Assembly (NCBI GenBank): GCA_947475855.1
Contig: CANJPN010000229.1
Span: 1-9,107, forward strand
Length of the DNA: 9,107 bases
Direction of reading: 5' to 3'
DNA from: Bradyrhizobiaceae bacterium
GTDB taxonomy: Bacteria > Pseudomonadota > Alphaproteobacteria > Rhizobiales > Hyphomicrobiaceae
The number at the start of each line of letters is the position of its first letter. Position 1 is the stretch's first letter. The notes beneath the pieces are model-generated. The model ran no database searches. It was not told the origin of the DNA and saw nothing but the letters and a program-made list of their open reading frames with translations. The translations under genes were made by a program, and so were the position numbers. Shown piece after piece: positions 1 through 6,652 of this stretch.

Positions 1-189
1 ACGATTTCGCTGCATCCGTTCATGATGGGCCAGCCGTTCCGTCTGCCTGCTCTGCGGAAGGCGCTGGCGCACTGCGTCCAGAACGAGGCACGCGACCGCG
101 TGTGGTGGACGACGCCCGGCGCGATTGCGGATTACTGCTACACGCTGCCGCCGGGCATCATTCCAGGGATGGGGCCGGGACAGGCTTAG
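1..189 (+). CDS. Polysaccharide deacetylase / allantoinase-like protein, C-terminal fragment
   Basis: The reading frame is open from the first base and ends at TAG, giving the last 62 residues of a protein that starts outside the window. It opens with ISLHPFMMGQPFR. The L-H-P signature followed by a Gly/Pro/Arg-rich stretch matches the late histidine motif of the NodB-homology deacetylase fold, in the branch that includes PuuE-type allantoinases. The later stretch WWTTPGAIADYC matches the usual '(T)PGEIAD' ending of that branch. Family members hydrolyse amide bonds in N-acetylated sugars or, in the PuuE branch, allantoin. The substrate cannot be told from this fragment. The gene converges on the minus-strand receptor gene, with 35 bases between the stop codons and no clear hairpin there. 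Confidence 0.72.
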   Translation, partial: TISLHPFMMGQPFRLPALRKALAHCVQNEARDRVWWTTPGAIADYCYTLPPGIIPGMGPGQA

Positions 190-224
190 GCGCGTCGGTG
201 TCGAGAACGAACGATTGAGAGCAG

Positions 225-1202
225 TCAATTCGGCACCACACCACTCGCCTTGATGATCGGTCCCCACTTCGCGATCTCATCGACGACATACTTGCCGAAA
301 TAAGCGGCCGGGCGTCGCTGCGGCGGCATGATCGTCGTTCCCGTGTCGCGCAATCGCGCCTCGACGGCTGGTAAGTCGAGCGTCTTGTTCAACGACTGTG
401 CAAGGCGCGCGATGATCGGCTGGGGCGTACCCTTCGGTGCGAGGAAACCCATCCAGTAGTAGCCGTCGATGTCGGGAAAGCCCTGCTCACGGGCGGTCGG
501 CAGGCCCGGCAGAAGCGGCGAGCGCTCCTGCGTCAGCACGGCCAGCGCCTTGATGGACTTTGCTTCGAGCAGAGGCATCGCGCCGGCCGCCAGCGGGCAA
601 TACAAGTCGAGATTGCCCGCAACCATGTCCTGCAGTGCAGGGGCAGATCCTCGATAGGGCACGTGGGCGATCTTCGCGCCGACGGAAACCGCGAGTTGGG
701 AACACGCCAGATGCGGCGCCGAACCCAAGCCCGACGAGCCGAACTGCATCTTGTCCGCGTTCGCGAGCATGTAGGCAGCGAGTTCCTTCATGTTCGCAAC
801 AGGCAATCCGTTGCGCGCGAGGAGCACCATCGGCTGCTCCGCGACGAGCAGGATCGGAACGAAATCGGTCACCGGATTGTAAGGCGGGTTCTTATAGAGC
901 GACTGGCTCTGTGCGAACGTATCGATGCCTCCGAGCACGATCGTGTAGCCGTCGGGATCTGCTTTGGCGGCACGGGCGGCACCAATCGTCCCGCCGGCGC
1001 CACCCACGTTTTCAACCACGACGGCCTGCCCGAGGTCTTCGCTCATGTGCGCAGAGAGAATGCGAGCGATGATGTCGGAGCCGCTGCCGGGGCCGAAGGT
1101 GACTATCATCGTGATGTGGCGTGCGGGCCAACCTTGCGCCGCAGCCGGTAGACTGACGATGATGGCGAGCACAGCCGCCGCCAAAAGCCGCGTGAAAGTC
1201 AT
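225..1202 (-). CDS. Bug/TctC-family periplasmic solute receptor (tandem copy 2)
   Basis: This 325-residue protein is a normal length for the Bug family, the extracytoplasmic receptors of tripartite tricarboxylate transporters, which bind carboxylates and related small molecules in the periplasm. Residues 1-22 form a signal peptide (Lys-free hydrophobic core, likely cut after AAA before QG). The mature part starts with the typical WPARHITMIV strand, followed by the ligand loop FGPGSGSDIIAR (36-47), VVVENVGGAGG (61-71), DPDGYTIVLGG (82-92) and HVPYRGSAPALQDMVAG (180-196). A strong AGGAGG site (1209-1214 on the plus strand) sits 6 bases before the ATG and fixes the start. It is the downstream gene of a probable two-gene operon with the paralogue at 1257-2264. 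No TctA or TctB membrane subunit is nearby, so the receptor is probably an orphan that works with a distant permease. The ligand is not predictable. Confidence 0.93.
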   Translation of the reverse strand: MTFTRLLAAAVLAIIVSLPAAAQGWPARHITMIVTFGPGSGSDIIARILSAHMSEDLGQAVVVENVGGAGGTIGAARAAKADPDGYTIVLGGIDTFAQSQSLYKNPPYNPVTDFVPILLVAEQPMVLLARNGLPVANMKELAAYMLANADKMQFGSSGLGSAPHLACSQLAVSVGAKIAHVPYRGSAPALQDMVAGNLDLYCPLAAGAMPLLEAKSIKALAVLTQERSPLLPGLPTAREQGFPDIDGYYWMGFLAPKGTPQPIIARLAQSLNKTLDLPAVEARLRDTGTTIMPPQRRPAAYFGKYVVDEIAKWGPIIKASGVVPN

Positions 1203-1256
1203 TCGTTTCCTCCTGGGGCGGCGCGGTTCAGCCCGCGCTCACGTCGTCGTGCCTGA

Positions 1257-2264
1257 TCAGTTGAGCACGATTCCACTGGCCTTGATGATGGTCGCCCACT
1301 TCGCGACTTCGTCCTCGATGAACTTTTGCGCGGCGGCCGGCGTGCGCTTGTCCTTCGGTGGCGGCACGACGGCGATCGTCTTCAGCCGCTCCTGGATCAC
1401 GGGCGTATCGAGCGTCTGGTCGATTACCAGCGCGAGCTTGTCCACGATCTCCTTCGGCGTGCCCTTGGGGAAGGCCGCCATGCTCCAGAAGTAGCTGTCC
1501 ATGTCGGCGAGCCCCTGCTCCTGTGCCGTCGCGACATCGGGAACGAACGGCGACTTCGCCTTGCTCATCACCGCGACCGTCCGCAACGCCTTGCTGTCGA
1601 TGTGGGGCATGGCGGATGCGGCGAGCGAGCAGAAGTAGTCGATGCGGCCGGCGATCATGTCCTGCAGGGCAGGACCCGAGCCGCGATAGCTGACGTGGAC
1701 CACTTCAGCGTCCATCCATTTGGTCAGCTGGGCGCAGGTGAGATGCGAGGCCGAGCCCAGTCCCGACGAGGCGTACTGCATCTTGGAGAAGTTCGCCTTT
1801 GCATAGGCCGTCATCTCCTTGAGGTTGTTGACCGGCAGATCCTTGCGGATCACCAGCATCAAAGCCTGGTCGCCGACGAGCGAAACCGGCGCGAAATCGG
1901 TGAGGGCGTTGTACTGGGGTGTGCGGTACAGCGTCTGGTTCTGGGCGAGAGTGTCGGTGCCGCCCAGGACGAACTGGTAACCGTCGGGCTCTGCGCGCGC
2001 GACGCGCGCGGTGCCGACCATTCCGCCGGCACCACCGACATTCTCGACGATGACCTGTTGGCCGAGGATCTCCGACATCCGCGCAGCAAGGAGGCGGCCC
2101 AGGCCATCGGAGGCACTGCCAGCGGCGAACGGCACGACCATGGTGACGTGGCGAGCAGGCCAGGCTTGAGCCAGCGCGGCCGGCACGGAGGCCAGCCCCA
2201 TGGTTATCAGGGTTGCCAGCGAGGTCAGGCCTGCTGCAAAGCTAGAGCGGCGATTTTGCGACAT
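1257..2264 (-). CDS. Bug/TctC-family periplasmic solute receptor (tandem copy 1)
   Basis: This 335-residue protein is a clear paralogue of the next gene and aligns with it along its whole length: WPARHVTMVVPF, IVENVGGAGG, EPDGYQFVLGG, SSGLGSASHL, YRGSGPALQDMIAG, WATIIKASGIVLN. Residues 1-32 are a signal peptide, likely cut after ALA. The frame stays open another 60 codons upstream to 2444. I chose the ATG at 2264 because AAGGGA lies 6 bases upstream and because the signal peptide then sits at the N terminus; the extra 60 residues look like translated promoter DNA. As a secreted binding protein it should capture a small organic anion for a tripartite carrier whose membrane proteins are not here. 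It is the first gene of the minus-strand pair, divergent from the RNA methyltransferase gene. Confidence 0.93.
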   Translation of the reverse strand: MSQNRRSSFAAGLTSLATLITMGLASVPAALAQAWPARHVTMVVPFAAGSASDGLGRLLAARMSEILGQQVIVENVGGAGGMVGTARVARAEPDGYQFVLGGTDTLAQNQTLYRTPQYNALTDFAPVSLVGDQALMLVIRKDLPVNNLKEMTAYAKANFSKMQYASSGLGSASHLTCAQLTKWMDAEVVHVSYRGSGPALQDMIAGRIDYFCSLAASAMPHIDSKALRTVAVMSKAKSPFVPDVATAQEQGLADMDSYFWSMAAFPKGTPKEIVDKLALVIDQTLDTPVIQERLKTIAVVPPPKDKRTPAAAQKFIEDEVAKWATIIKASGIVLN

Positions 2265-2467
2265 TTCCAGTCCCTTCGGTTGGCGCTTGGCGTTTACGAT
2301 GCCGATCCTTGCCGGGTTTGCAAGCCGCAACCTTGTGCAACCGTGCTGGACGATCGGGCAAAGTTGCTGCACAGCCTTGTTTTGCGCAGATGGTACGCGC
2401 CCCTGTCGGGCGCAGATTCCGGTCGGTACCGGGTGTGCGACCAATCCGCATCATGTCAGGGACACCA
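2265..2467. promoter_or_regulatory. Divergent intergenic region with clustered TTGC/GCAA half-sites
   Basis: These 203 bases separate the starts of the minus-strand receptor pair and the plus-strand methyltransferase, so both promoters should lie here. I could not find a convincing -35/-10 pair on either strand. The middle is rich in TTGC and GCAA words in both orientations: CTTGC at 2308-2312 pairs with GCAAG at 2320-2324, followed by GCAA (2327-2330), TTGTGCAA (2333-2340) and GGCAAAGTTGC a little further on. Such clusters can be operator sites for a DNA-binding regulator, but they may also be chance. Confidence 0.35.
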
Positions 2468-3280
2468 ATGCCGCGCGAGCCGACACTGATTACGAGCCTT
2501 CAGAACGAGCGCGTGAAGTTGATCCGCTCGCTCGACATGCGCAAGGCGCGGCGCGAAACGGGCCTGTTCGTCGCGGAAGGCGCGGCGATCGTGATGTCGG
2601 CGAAAGAAGGGAACTTCAAGCCGCGGATACTCGTCACACAGGCCTGGATGGAGCAGGGCGATATCGGAAGGCGTTTGATCGACTGGGCGCTCGAGGCGGG
2701 GGCCGACGTGCTCGAGGCCAGTCCGGCTGTCCTGATGAAGATCGCGGCAAAGGAGAATCCGCAGACCATGATGGGTGTGTTCGAGCAGCGCTGGGCGGAG
2801 CCGCCCGTCGCGGCCAGCCTGGATCCTTCCGATGTGTGGCTGGCACTCGATGAAGTTCGCGATCCCGGCAACCTCGGTACGATCATCCGTACCGCTGACG
2901 CCGTCGGTGCAAAGGGCGTTATTCTCGTGGGGCAATGCTGCGATCCCTACAGCCATGAATGCGTGCGCGCGACGATGGGTTCGATCTTTTCGGTGCCGCT
3001 GGTACGGATGGACCGGCTTCAGTTCATCGAGTTGGCGAAGGCGTGGTCTGGCGAGGTCGTCGGCACGCATCTGGAAGCGAAGGAGGATTTCCGCAGGGCC
3101 AAGCCTCGCGGTCCCGTCATACTGGTGATGGGAAGCGAAGGCCCCGGCATGAGCGAGGAAGTTCGTGCGGCGTGCAGTCGCCTCGTGCTGATCCCCATGG
3201 CCGGCGCGCTGGACAGCCTCAACCTCGCGGTTGCCACGGCGCTCGCACTCTATCAACTCCGTGGCGAGCACCTCGGCTGA
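2468..3280 (+). CDS. TrmH/SpoU-family RNA 2'-O-ribose methyltransferase
   Basis: This 270-residue protein is of the SPOUT class, which transfers a methyl group from S-adenosylmethionine to a ribose 2'-OH in tRNA or rRNA using a knotted C-terminal fold. The N-terminal part (about 1-110) resembles the substrate-binding domain of TrmH-like proteins, with the start 'ITSLQNERVKLIRSL...F(V)AEG'. The catalytic domain shows the three SpoU motifs: motif 1 DPGNLGTIIRTADAVG (132-147, with Asn135 and Arg141), motif 2 VMGSEGPGMS (220-229, with Glu224) and motif 3 IPMAGALDSLNLAVATAL (242-259, with Ser250 and Asn252). I chose the ATG at 2468 because AGGGA lies 5 bases upstream. The in-frame ATG at 2453 and the frame back to 2309 have no such site, and the family homology starts after 2468. 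The RNA target cannot be assigned; the overall layout is closest to TrmH/RlmB relatives. Confidence 0.93.
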   Translation: MPREPTLITSLQNERVKLIRSLDMRKARRETGLFVAEGAAIVMSAKEGNFKPRILVTQAWMEQGDIGRRLIDWALEAGADVLEASPAVLMKIAAKENPQTMMGVFEQRWAEPPVAASLDPSDVWLALDEVRDPGNLGTIIRTADAVGAKGVILVGQCCDPYSHECVRATMGSIFSVPLVRMDRLQFIELAKAWSGEVVGTHLEAKEDFRRAKPRGPVILVMGSEGPGMSEEVRAACSRLVLIPMAGALDSLNLAVATALALYQLRGEHLG

Positions 3281-3311
3281 AAATGACGCCGCAGCCGCGT
3301 GTCTGCTCTGT

Positions 3312-3325
3312 TTGACCACTATCAA
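3312..3325 (+). promoter_or_regulatory. FNR/FixK-type binding site (TTGAC-CACT-ATCAA)
   Basis: The 14-base sequence matches the FNR consensus TTGAT-N4-ATCAA at 9 of 10 positions, and fits the FixK core TTGA-N6-TCAA fully. Its centre (3318.5) lies 41.5 bases upstream of the start site expected from the -10 element at 3347-3352, the usual position for a class II activator. It precedes the CBS-BON gene, a kind of gene that in several proteobacteria belongs to low-oxygen regulons. No typical -35 hexamer is seen apart from the activator site, which is also common at such promoters. The site and spacing are seen directly; activation by an FNR/FixK protein is inferred. Confidence 0.6.
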
Positions 3326-3346
3326 AGCAAGGAGGGGTGAAAGGAC

Positions 3347-3352
3347 CATACT
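3347..3352 (+). promoter_or_regulatory. Putative -10 element of the CBS-BON promoter
   Basis: CATACT matches TATAAT at 4 of 6 positions. Transcription would start near 3359-3360, which leaves a leader of about 47 bases before the ATG at 3407. It is supported mainly by its exact spacing from the FNR-like box. Confidence 0.45.
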
Positions 3353-3406
3353 TCTCCGAGGGCGGTTGAGGCCGATCTGCGACCGGGTATCCATCGGAGG
3401 TTTGCT

Positions 3407-4096
3407 ATGAAAGCGCGCGATGTCATGGTGACGCCGGTTCTGACCGTAACAGGTGCGACCAGCGTTCGCGAACTTGCGAAGTTACTGACCGAGCGCCGCA
3501 TCAGCGGGTTGCCCGTGGTGGATGATAACGGCGCGCTGATCGGGATCGTCAGCGAAACAGATTTGTTGCATCGGGCAGAGACGGGTACCGAGCGCCAGCG
3601 CAAGTGGTGGGTCCACCTGTTCGCGGATAGCGATACGCTCGCCCGTGATTTCGTAAAGAGCCACGGTACGAAGGTGGCCGATATCATGTCGCCGTTCGTC
3701 ATCACGGTGTCGGCGGTTGCCGATCTCGGTCACGTCTCGAACGTGCTCGACGGTAATCGGATCAAGCGCGTGCCTGTCATGGACAGCGACACTCTCGTGG
3801 GAATCATCACGCGCGGAGATATCGTTCGCGCCCTTGTCGCGAGCCAACTGCAGCATCAGCCCGGACAGCCCGACGACGTTGCGCTGCAGCAGCGGATCAT
3901 CAAAGGCATTGCCAAGCATTCCTGGCTCAATCAGACCTATCTTTCGGTAACGGTGCACGACGGAAAGGTCGAGATGTCCGGCTTCGTCGCCAGCGACGCC
4001 CAGCACAAGGCCTTGCGGATCATAGTCGAGGAAGCTGGCGGCCGCGACATCGTCGACAACGTGAAGATCGGTGTTTTCAGGCCTTCGGCTGCGTGA
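3407..4096 (+). CDS. CBS-pair and BON domain protein
   Basis: This 229-residue cytoplasmic protein has two CBS domains: CBS1 at about 1-58 (AKDVM-like start KARDVMVTPV, then ISGLPVVDDNGALIGIVSETDLL) and CBS2 at about 90-147 (VADIMSPFVITV, then RVPVMDSDTLVGIITRGDIVRAL). A BON domain follows at about 157-226, with WLNQTYLSVTVHDGKVEMSG and the usual A..A..IVE.AGG...VDNV.. ending. CBS pairs bind adenosyl nucleotides and act as energy or stress sensors; BON domains are thought to contact phospholipid or membranes. No enzymatic domain is present, so a sensor or chaperone-like role is likely but unknown. GGAGG at 3396-3400, 6 bases before the ATG, sets the start. The gene follows the methyltransferase by 126 bases, with its own likely FNR/FixK-type promoter in the gap. 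Confidence 0.94.
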   Translation: MKARDVMVTPVLTVTGATSVRELAKLLTERRISGLPVVDDNGALIGIVSETDLLHRAETGTERQRKWWVHLFADSDTLARDFVKSHGTKVADIMSPFVITVSAVADLGHVSNVLDGNRIKRVPVMDSDTLVGIITRGDIVRALVASQLQHQPGQPDDVALQQRIIKGIAKHSWLNQTYLSVTVHDGKVEMSGFVASDAQHKALRIIVEEAGGRDIVDNVKIGVFRPSAA

Positions 4097-4106
4097 ACGC
4101 GCCACG

Positions 4107-4132
4107 GGGGCAGACCCTGCAGGTCTGACCCC
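4107..4132. terminator. GC-rich hairpin between convergent genes (possible bidirectional terminator)
   Basis: GGGGCAGACC pairs with GGTCTG-A-CCCC across the 5-base loop CTGCA, giving a 10-pair stem with one bulged A. It lies 11 bases after the CBS-BON stop and 7 bases beyond the stop of the acyl-CoA dehydrogenase gene on the other strand. There is no clear T-tract on either side, so it is not a classical intrinsic terminator. It may stabilise 3' ends or be a copy of a dispersed palindromic repeat. Confidence 0.5.
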
Positions 4133-4138
4133 GCATCT

Positions 4139-5314
4139 TCAACCCCCGTATTCTTTCAGCACGTGCCGCGCGAGCGTCATCTTGAGAACTTCGGTCGGGC
4201 CTTCCGTAATCTGCATGCTCCGCTGATCGCGCCAGAGCGTTTCGATCGGCAGGTCGGTCGACATGCCGATGCCGCCGTGGATCTGCATGCACTTGTCGGC
4301 GGCGATGAAAGACTGCACGTTGCCGAAGTTCTTGCACATGAAGGCTTCGTTGCGGATGTCCTCGCCGCGATCGTATTTCCAGGCGGCGTGATGCACCATC
4401 AGCCGGAGCTGATGCAGGTCCGTGTACATTTCGGCGAGCATCCACTGGATCGACTGACGGTCGGCGAGGGGACGTCCGAACGTGACGCGCTGCTTGGCGT
4501 AGGACGCGGCGAGTTCGAGGCAACGCATCATGACGCCCATCGAACGCGCGCCGTGACGGATGCGGCCGGTGTTGAGCCAGTGCTGGGCGTGCTTGAAACC
4601 CTCACCTTCTTCGCCGATGCGGTCTTCGACGGGGACCTTCACGTTATCGAATGTGACTTCCCAAGGCCTGTCGTCGACCATCAGCTCCTGCTGACGCACG
4701 AGCTTCAGTCCCGGCGTCTTGATCGGGACGATGAAGGCCGAGATGCCGCCGCGTGCCTTCTTCTCGGGATCGGTGAGCGCGATCACCTGGGCGTAGTCGG
4801 AGTCGCCCGCGAACGAGATGAAGCGCTTGTTGCCGTTGATCACATAGTGATCGCCCTGGCGTACAGCGCGGGTTCGCATCGATGACGGATCGGCGCCGGC
4901 GTCCGGCTCGGTCTGCATGAAGCACCAGCGGTATTTACCCGCGAGTGTCGGCTTCAGGTACTTCTCCTGCTGCGCAGGGTTGAGCGCATAGAGGATGGGG
5001 CTGATGTTGGGCCCCAGGATCGCCCCGCCACGGGAGGGTAGAGCGATCGAGCGCGCGAGTTCAGACCACACGATCGTTTTGGCCAGCAATCCCAGTCCCA
5101 TACCGCCATGCTCGACGGGGACGTCGAACCCCTCGAGCCCGAGCGCCTTGGCTTTCTCGGTGAGCGTCGCGATCGGCTTGGGATCGGTCTTGTAGGTCGA
5201 GCGCACCTGCCGTTCGATCGGGATCATCTCGCGATCGACGAAACGTCGAAGCGTGTCGCGCATCTGCACGAGTTCTTCGGGCAGTTCGAAGTTCATGCCC
5301 TCGATTGGCTCCAT
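4139..5314 (-). CDS. Acyl-CoA dehydrogenase family protein
   Basis: This 391-residue protein has the normal length for this FAD enzyme family, which introduces an alpha,beta double bond into acyl-CoA thioesters and passes electrons to electron-transferring flavoprotein. The N-terminal helical domain is at about 10-125 (with PVEHGGMGLG). The middle beta domain includes MQTEPDAGADPSSMRTRA (133-150), YVINGNKRFISFA (157-169) and DNVKVPVEDRIGEEGEGF (223-240). The C-terminal helical domain has RVTFGRPLADRQSIQWMLAE, QIHGGIGMSTDLPIE (344-358) and ITEGPTEVLKMTLAR (369-383), where Glu371 is at the usual catalytic base position. The ATG at 5314 was chosen because AGGAGAGG (5320-5327) lies 5 bases upstream; in-frame ATGs at 5332 and 5377 lack a comparable site. 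It is the last gene of the minus-strand transport cluster and may act on the CoA ester of the imported substrate. Chain length and substrate are unknown. Confidence 0.94.
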   Translation of the reverse strand: MEPIEGMNFELPEELVQMRDTLRRFVDREMIPIERQVRSTYKTDPKPIATLTEKAKALGLEGFDVPVEHGGMGLGLLAKTIVWSELARSIALPSRGGAILGPNISPILYALNPAQQEKYLKPTLAGKYRWCFMQTEPDAGADPSSMRTRAVRQGDHYVINGNKRFISFAGDSDYAQVIALTDPEKKARGGISAFIVPIKTPGLKLVRQQELMVDDRPWEVTFDNVKVPVEDRIGEEGEGFKHAQHWLNTGRIRHGARSMGVMMRCLELAASYAKQRVTFGRPLADRQSIQWMLAEMYTDLHQLRLMVHHAAWKYDRGEDIRNEAFMCKNFGNVQSFIAADKCMQIHGGIGMSTDLPIETLWRDQRSMQITEGPTEVLKMTLARHVLKEYGG

Positions 5315-5506
5315 GGCGTCCTCTCCTGTCATCGATCGTTCTTGTGAGTGCAAGTCTGGCATGCCAGCCGGGCTCAAGTCTAATGCGCCATCGCTGGTGC
5401 AGGTAAGCGCCTGCGGGGCAGTCGGGCGGGAGGGGATGGCGTACCGGGGGGCACCAGTCGCTATGTATCTGACGCGATGGGAGGCTTACCAATTGCAGCA
5501 GGCAAG
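5315..5506. promoter_or_regulatory. Gap between receptor and dehydrogenase genes, with palindrome and direct repeat
   Basis: The 192 bases upstream of the dehydrogenase are long enough for a separate promoter. A perfect 12-base palindrome, CTGGCATGCCAG (5356-5367), is present. The word CAAGTCT occurs twice, at 5351 and 5375, 24 bases apart and bracketing the palindrome. A small GCAGG/CCTGC hairpin (5399-5414) lies further upstream in the direction of transcription. I found no convincing -35/-10 pair. These may be operator elements, but there is no match to a named regulator. Confidence 0.3.
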
Positions 5507-6553
5507 TCACTTCAGAACGGGCCGCATGATCGCGCGCACTTCTGCGACGATGTCGGGCGGTGAGGCATAAAGCGTGTTCACGATCTTCTCGACCTCGGCC
5601 CCAGGTGTGGGGTCGATGTCCAGGCTCAGCTTGCGTGCTTCGGCGAGCAGATCCGGATCGCGCAAGGCGTCGTCGAAAGCTTTGCGCAGCATCGCCTGAC
5701 GAACCGGGGCGAGGCCAGGCGGGCCGACGAACGGCCAGGCGATCTCTTGTGGTCCGAATGCGAGCGTGAGGATCTGGCGCTGTCTTTCGTTCTTGGCGAG
5801 TTCGGTGACGAGAGGCACGTCGGGCAGGTCAGCAGACTTCTTCAAGCCGGCTTGCAGCAGAATGTGGATCGATTTGTTCGTGAGCCAATCGGGCTTCGTG
5901 CTCTTGACTGCAGTCCATGACCATCCGCAACGGCCGTGCGCCTCGCCGCTCTCTATCGCCTGGCTCATCTCGGGGCCGCCGCGATAACCCGTGATGACCT
6001 TCATCCGAGTGCCGAGCACGGTGTTGAACAGGGTCGGGTAGACGCCGGTGTCGGCCGAAAAAGATGTAGCGGCGGCGATGAATTCTCGCTGGAGCAGATC
6101 CTCCCACGTCTTGAACGGCGACTTCGACCAGGAGATGCAGACGCTGACCTCAGGTCCCATGCTGCCGATCCAGAAGTATTTCTGCGCGTTGAACTTGGCT
6201 TCGGGAGATTCAAACAGCGGGTCGAGGATCGTCGAGCGATTGAAGATGCCGATGACGGTGCCGTCTTTTGGGGCAAGATTGTAGAGGTGATTGGCGGCGA
6301 CCAGACCGCCGGCACCGGTCATGTTCTGCGGTACGACCGTGGGGTTGCCCGGTAGATGCCGCCCCAGGTGGCGGGCGAGAGCGCGGGCGTAGGTGTCGTA
6401 GCCCGTGCCGGCCTGGAAGCCGATGAGCATCTGGACCGTCTTGCCCTTGTAGAAGTCATCGGGCGGCACGGATTGAGCAACGGCCTGCGCTACGGGCAGA
6501 ATTGCAAGCAGCGCAAGGGCGGTAGCGGCTGCGGGACGGAACGCGGCGAGCAT
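5507..6553 (-). CDS. Bug/TctC-like periplasmic solute receptor next to TRAP permease genes
   Basis: This 348-residue protein has a signal peptide (1-26: MLAAFR then a long Ala/Leu core, likely cut after AVA before QS). The Bug-type order of motifs follows: DFYKGKTVQMLIGFQAGTGYD (33-53), NPTVVPQNMTGAGGLVAANHLY (70-91), PKDGTVIGI (95-103), and GYRGGPEMSQAIESGE (189-204) in place of the usual YRG..PALQD..AG. It belongs to a divergent Bug branch and is clearly less like the tandem pair at 225-2264 than those two are to each other. I chose the ATG at 6553 because GGGAG lies 7 bases upstream and the signal peptide then begins correctly; the frame extends to 6607 without a better site. It follows the DctM-like gene by 99 bases on the same strand and probably shares its transcript, so it may be the ligand receptor of this transporter. 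Confidence 0.88.
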   Translation of the reverse strand: MLAAFRPAAATALALLAILPVAQAVAQSVPPDDFYKGKTVQMLIGFQAGTGYDTYARALARHLGRHLPGNPTVVPQNMTGAGGLVAANHLYNLAPKDGTVIGIFNRSTILDPLFESPEAKFNAQKYFWIGSMGPEVSVCISWSKSPFKTWEDLLQREFIAAATSFSADTGVYPTLFNTVLGTRMKVITGYRGGPEMSQAIESGEAHGRCGWSWTAVKSTKPDWLTNKSIHILLQAGLKKSADLPDVPLVTELAKNERQRQILTLAFGPQEIAWPFVGPPGLAPVRQAMLRKAFDDALRDPDLLAEARKLSLDIDPTPGAEVEKIVNTLYASPPDIVAEVRAIMRPVLK

Positions 6554-6626
6554 AAAGAAACTCCCGAACATCTGCGATGTCGAGCAGGCTAGCACCTGTC
6601 GATGCACGTCCTCAAACGGTATCGTT

Positions 6627-6638
6627 GCGCTTGAGCGC
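6627..6638 (-). other. Small intercistronic hairpin between permease and receptor genes
   Basis: GCGC-TTGA-GCGC can form a short hairpin in the 99-base gap, with flanking TTGC and GCAA offering partial further pairing. It has no following T-tract on the minus strand. It could protect or trim the transcript and so set receptor levels apart from the membrane genes, but it is short and may be chance. Confidence 0.25.
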
Positions 6639-6652
6639 GTGCAAAGTCGGCG

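Noticed and set aside
190..224. Terminator between the deacetylase fragment and the Bug receptor gene
   Set aside because: The 35 bases contain no stable inverted repeat and no T-tract.
2265..2444. N-terminal extension of the upstream Bug receptor by 60 codons
   Set aside because: It has no ribosome-binding site at 2444, it would bury the signal peptide inside the protein, and it covers the divergent promoter region. The ATG at 2264 with AAGGGA is far better.
2309..2467. N-terminal extension of the RNA methyltransferase
   Set aside because: The extra residues are Arg/Gly/Cys-rich with no family similarity, and the upstream start codons lack a ribosome-binding site; AGGGA precedes the ATG at 2468.
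1326..2489. Long plus-strand open frame of 387 codons opposite the upstream Bug receptor
   Set aside because: Its product is rich in His, Arg, Asp and Gly with no recognisable domain. It is an antisense shadow of a well-supported gene in high-GC DNA.
3331..3346. GGAGGGGTGAAAGGA as a ribosome-binding site for a small gene
   Set aside because: No ATG, GTG or TTG start with a plausible reading frame follows at a suitable distance; it lies between the FNR-like box and the -10 element.
2456..3394. Minus-strand open frame of 312 codons opposite the methyltransferase
   Set aside because: It has low-complexity His/Arg-rich composition and no motifs, and it fully overlaps a gene with all three SpoU motifs.
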